A program made the translations under genes and the position numbers. Positions 5,851-8,093 of a stretch of 8,093 nucleotides of DNA are shown here, piece by piece. The stretch's first letter is position 1; every line of letters starts with the position of its first letter. Under the pieces are notes generated by a model, which saw only the letters and a program-made list of their open reading frames with translations, made no database searches and was not told where the DNA came from. This DNA comes from an uncultured Dorea sp. (GTDB taxonomy: Bacteria > Bacillota > Clostridia > Lachnospirales > Lachnospiraceae), in the NCBI GenBank assembly GCA_910579335.1, contig CAJTUQ010000011.1, positions 1-8,093 of the forward strand, written 5' to 3'.

Positions 5851-7323
5851 TTATATAATAATGCACACCATTCCGCCGTTGCTGTCATTGACGATTTTCT
5901 GCATGGTATCCTGAAGCTTGCCCTGACTTTCATCGTTGATGGACATCATCTTATTCCTCATCCCGTCTGTTACCAGCTCCTCCACGGACTTCCCGAAGAT
6001 ATTCGTACCCCATATTCCTTCCTCCGTATCGCTCATCGTCTTAATATAATCAATCAAATCCTGCGCCTGCTGCTCATTTCCCACAATCGGCGCAATCTCC
6101 GTCTCGATATTCGCACGGATCAAGTGTATGGACGGTGCCTGCGAATGAATCTTAACCCCGTACTTGTTGCCCTGCCTGATAATTGTCGGCTCGTCAAGCG
6201 TGATTTCTTCCTTCTTCGGGCTTACCATGCCGTAGCCTTTCATCCGCACGGAAGCAAACGCATCCTTTACATCCTCGTATTCGGTTTTTAATTCTGAAAG
6301 ATTTTTCATGGCGGCAATGAGTTCATACTGTCCTGCGATTGACATTCCCGTAAGGTCGCTCAGCATCTGGTAGTAGAACTTTTCCGCAACTCCGATACGG
6401 ACCTTCACGCAGCCGTTGTCCATGCCGATTTTATCCACCTTCATCTCGTCTATGTAAGAACTGTCCGGCATTTCAATCCCTCCGGCGGCGTCGCGCACCT
6501 CGCTCATCTGCTCCATCACGCCCCGTATATGTCCCAAAAGCTCCTGCTTTATCGCATGGTCTCTCGGCAGCATCTCTACCCATTTCGGAATGAAGAACTG
6601 GATTTCCGAAACAGGAAATTCAAACATGACTTCCTCCAATATTTTGTAGATGTCGTCTTCCTTTAGCTGCTCACAGTTGACCGGCACCGCCTTGACGCCG
6701 TATTCCTGTTCAATCTCCGAAACGGTTCTCTTCGCATCCTCCCCGTAAGGCTTCACAGAATTTACAAGCACGATAAACGGCTTCCCTATTGCCTGAAGCT
6801 CCCTGATCGTCTGACCTTCCGCCTCCCGGTAATGCTCCCTTTCAATCTCTCCGATACTGCCGTCCGTAGTCACCACGATTCCTATCGTAGCATGGTCGTG
6901 AATGACTTTTCTCGTTCCGATTCCCGCAGCCTTCGTAAATGGAATCTCATAATCAAACCAGGGCGTTTTCACCATCCGCTCCTCATTTCCCTCTACATGG
7001 CCGGACGCGCCTTCCACCATATAGCCTACGCAGTCTATCAGCCGGACTTTCACCCTGACATCCTCCGAGAGTTTGATTTCAGCCGCCTCCTTGGGGACGA
7101 ATTTCGGCTCCGTAGTCATAATCGTCCGTCCTGACGCCGATTGGGGGAGCTCATCCTTCGTCCTCTCCTTCCCATGCTCATCCTCCATATGCGGGAGCAC
7201 CAGCACATCCATGAACCGTTTGATAAATGTAGATTTACCGGTCCTTACCGGCCCTACTACCCCTATGTATATCTCGCCCTTCGTCCGGGCCTCAATGTCC
7301 TTGTATAATTGAAACGTATTCAT
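5851..7323 (-). CDS. spoIVA: Stage IV sporulation protein A (spore coat morphogenetic ATPase)
   Basis: SpoIVA is made in the mother cell and polymerises, using ATP, on the forespore surface; it is the base on which the spore coat is assembled and is also needed for cortex formation. The 490 residues match the roughly 492 of the Bacillus subtilis protein. The TRAFAC-type nucleotide domain is intact: Walker A GPVRTGKS (24-31) with Lys30, the threonine pair Thr70-Thr71 (TIMTTEPKFVP) and Walker B Asp97 (RLIDCVGYMVEGA), at the positions known in B. subtilis. The hydrophobic end GGMVCIII is the region that in Bacillus contacts SpoVM and the membrane. The ATG at 7321-7323 has AAGGGGG (7331-7337) before it, buried in a hairpin arm. 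The gene has a terminator of its own and lies 81 bases downstream of gpsA. Confidence 0.97.
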   Translation of the reverse strand: MNTFQLYKDIEARTKGEIYIGVVGPVRTGKSTFIKRFMDVLVLPHMEDEHGKERTKDELPQSASGRTIMTTEPKFVPKEAAEIKLSEDVRVKVRLIDCVGYMVEGASGHVEGNEERMVKTPWFDYEIPFTKAAGIGTRKVIHDHATIGIVVTTDGSIGEIEREHYREAEGQTIRELQAIGKPFIVLVNSVKPYGEDAKRTVSEIEQEYGVKAVPVNCEQLKEDDIYKILEEVMFEFPVSEIQFFIPKWVEMLPRDHAIKQELLGHIRGVMEQMSEVRDAAGGIEMPDSSYIDEMKVDKIGMDNGCVKVRIGVAEKFYYQMLSDLTGMSIAGQYELIAAMKNLSELKTEYEDVKDAFASVRMKGYGMVSPKKEEITLDEPTIIRQGNKYGVKIHSQAPSIHLIRANIETEIAPIVGNEQQAQDLIDYIKTMSDTEEGIWGTNIFGKSVEELVTDGMRNKMMSINDESQGKLQDTMQKIVNDSNGGMVCIII

Positions 7324-7326
7324 TCT

Positions 7327-7371
7327 AATACCCCCTTGCTATGCTGATAACAGTGTATGCAAGAGGGTATT
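7327..7371 (-). promoter_or_regulatory. Hairpin covering the spoIVA ribosome binding site
   Basis: On the minus strand, 7359-7371 (AATACCCTCTTGC) pairs with 7327-7339 (GCAAGGGGGTATT) in 13 bp with one G-U pair and a 19-base loop. The downstream arm contains the whole AAGGGGG Shine-Dalgarno of spoIVA. No T-run follows, so it is not an intrinsic terminator. A transcript coming from gpsA would contain both arms and hide the ribosome binding site. Confidence 0.6.
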
Positions 7372-7380
7372 TCATTTAGA
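7352..7380 (-). promoter_or_regulatory. Candidate sigma-E promoter of spoIVA
   Basis: On the minus strand CATACACT (7352-7359) is a full match to the known sigma-E -10 consensus CATACAnT. Fourteen bases upstream lies TCTAAAT (7374-7380), a weak match to the -35 element. The start would fall near 7345, about 22 bases before the ATG. spoIVA is a known sigma-E target in Bacillus. The -35 weakness is the main doubt. Confidence 0.55.
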
Positions 7381-7404
7381 ACTCTTTTAATTTTTAATCA
7401 ATCT

Positions 7405-8093
7405 TTATTTTTCCTTCCACGGCAGCGCCTGGTGCTCCGCCTTCGAATCTCTCAGCATAAGCTCATTCACCGCTTCCTTTGGATCCTTTCCTTCAAAAAG
7501 CACCTCGTTTACCTTACTTACGATGGGCAGCGGCACATTATGAAGCTTTCCAAGCTTTACGGCTGCTTTTGTGGAATACACCCCTTCCACTACCATCTGT
7601 ACCTCGTCCATAGCCTCCTGCATGGATTTCCCCTGACCCATGAGATAGCCCGCCTTCCTGTTTCTGCTGTGGACACTGGCGCAGGTAACGATTAAATCGC
7701 CGATTCCCGTCAGGCCGGTAAAGCTTTCTATCGCTCCGCCCATCTTCACGCCAAGCTTTGCAATCTCCGCAATTCCTCTCGTAATAAGCGCCGCCTTTGT
7801 ATTATCGCCGTATCCCATCCCGTCCGCAATACCTGCCGCAAGCGCAATGACATTTTTAAGCGAGCCCCCAAGCTCCATGCCCAGCCTGTCCGGGCTGGTA
7901 TAAACGCGGAACACCTGATTCATAAATGCCTCCTGCAGATATTCGGCGGTTTTCTCGGTCTTTGCCCCGATTACGACCGCCGTAGGAAGCCCTCTTCCCA
8001 CTTCTTCCGCATGGCTCGGACCCGAAAGAACCGCTACGTCCGCCTGCGGAATTTCCTCTTCAATCTGCTGTGAAAGCGTCATTAACGTGCTCT
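7405..8093 (-). CDS. gpsA: Glycerol-3-phosphate dehydrogenase [NAD(P)+], C-terminal two thirds, partial
   Basis: GpsA reduces dihydroxyacetone phosphate to sn-glycerol 3-phosphate, the backbone precursor of phospholipids. About 229 of the usual 330-340 residues are visible; the frame is open to the right edge, so the Rossmann N-terminus with its GxGxxG motif lies outside. An internal ATG at 8080-8082 is not the start, as the coding frame continues upstream. Seen: the AVLSGPSHAEEVGRGLPTAV segment, GGSLKNVIALAAGI with the conserved Lys, GYGDNTKAALITRG with the substrate-binding Asn and Arg, and the GLTGIGDL turn. The gene ends at a TAA without a hairpin terminator before spoIVA, so read-through is possible. 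Confidence 0.95.
   Translation of the reverse strand, partial: STLMTLSQQIEEEIPQADVAVLSGPSHAEEVGRGLPTAVVIGAKTEKTAEYLQEAFMNQVFRVYTSPDRLGMELGGSLKNVIALAAGIADGMGYGDNTKAALITRGIAEIAKLGVKMGGAIESFTGLTGIGDLIVTCASVHSRNRKAGYLMGQGKSMQEAMDEVQMVVEGVYSTKAAVKLGKLHNVPLPIVSKVNEVLFEGKDPKEAVNELMLRDSKAEHQALPWKEK

Noticed and set aside
7327..7371. Hairpin before spoIVA as a gpsA terminator
   Set aside because: No T-run follows the downstream arm in the direction of transcription; the arm carries the ribosome binding site instead.
1..8093. CRISPR array, insertion sequence, phage or defence island
   Set aside because: No regularly spaced direct repeats, transposase motifs, integrase, tRNA attachment site or known defence domains are seen; gene content is housekeeping.

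Overview
The window reads as chromosome from a spore-forming, Gram-positive member of the Clostridia, most likely a gut Lachnospiraceae-type organism. The evidence is a full-length SpoIVA spore-coat ATPase, strong AGGAGG-type ribosome binding sites, sigma-A promoters of Firmicute type, moderate base composition with AT-rich intergenic DNA, a separate pyrB-pyrI pair as in Clostridia, and a DegV-family fatty-acid-binding protein. The family is an inference; no phylogenetic marker was compared.

Layout. Bases 1-108 hold the C-terminal end of a membrane protein of the putative ABC-transporter permease (CmpB-like) type. Its stop overlaps the -35 box of the pyrB promoter. pyrB and pyrI (173-1567, +) encode the catalytic and regulatory chains of aspartate carbamoyltransferase and end in a strong hairpin (1595-1641). 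Converging on that hairpin from the other side is rnpB, the RNase P RNA (about 2045 down to 1690, -), with a near-consensus promoter of its own. Upstream of rnpB on the same strand is a tight three-gene operon: a MogA/MoaB-like protein, a metallo-beta-lactamase-fold hydrolase and ribonuclease HI (3760 down to 2108). The intergenic region 3761-3965 carries divergent promoters, one for this operon and one for the degV gene (3966-4820, +). degV ends at a hairpin (4831-4883) shared with a converging, stand-alone short-chain dehydrogenase (5645 down to 4902). Next on the minus strand are spoIVA (7323 down to 5851), with its own terminator, and the C-terminal two thirds of gpsA, which runs off the right edge.

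How the genes fit together. Most of the content is housekeeping: pyrimidine synthesis, RNA processing (RNase P RNA, RNase HI), phospholipid precursor supply (GpsA), exogenous fatty acid handling (DegV/FakB type) and sporulation (SpoIVA). gpsA followed by spoIVA recalls the neighbourhood of these genes in Bacillus. I see no phage, insertion sequence, CRISPR, toxin-antitoxin or other defence locus, and no clear new multi-gene system. The most interesting signals are regulatory: a 13-bp hairpin that covers the spoIVA ribosome binding site and has a perfect sigma-E-type -10 box beside its upstream arm; an 8-bp inverted repeat joining two -10 boxes in front of degV; and a stand-alone SDR with BaiA-like features and an inverted repeat over its promoter.
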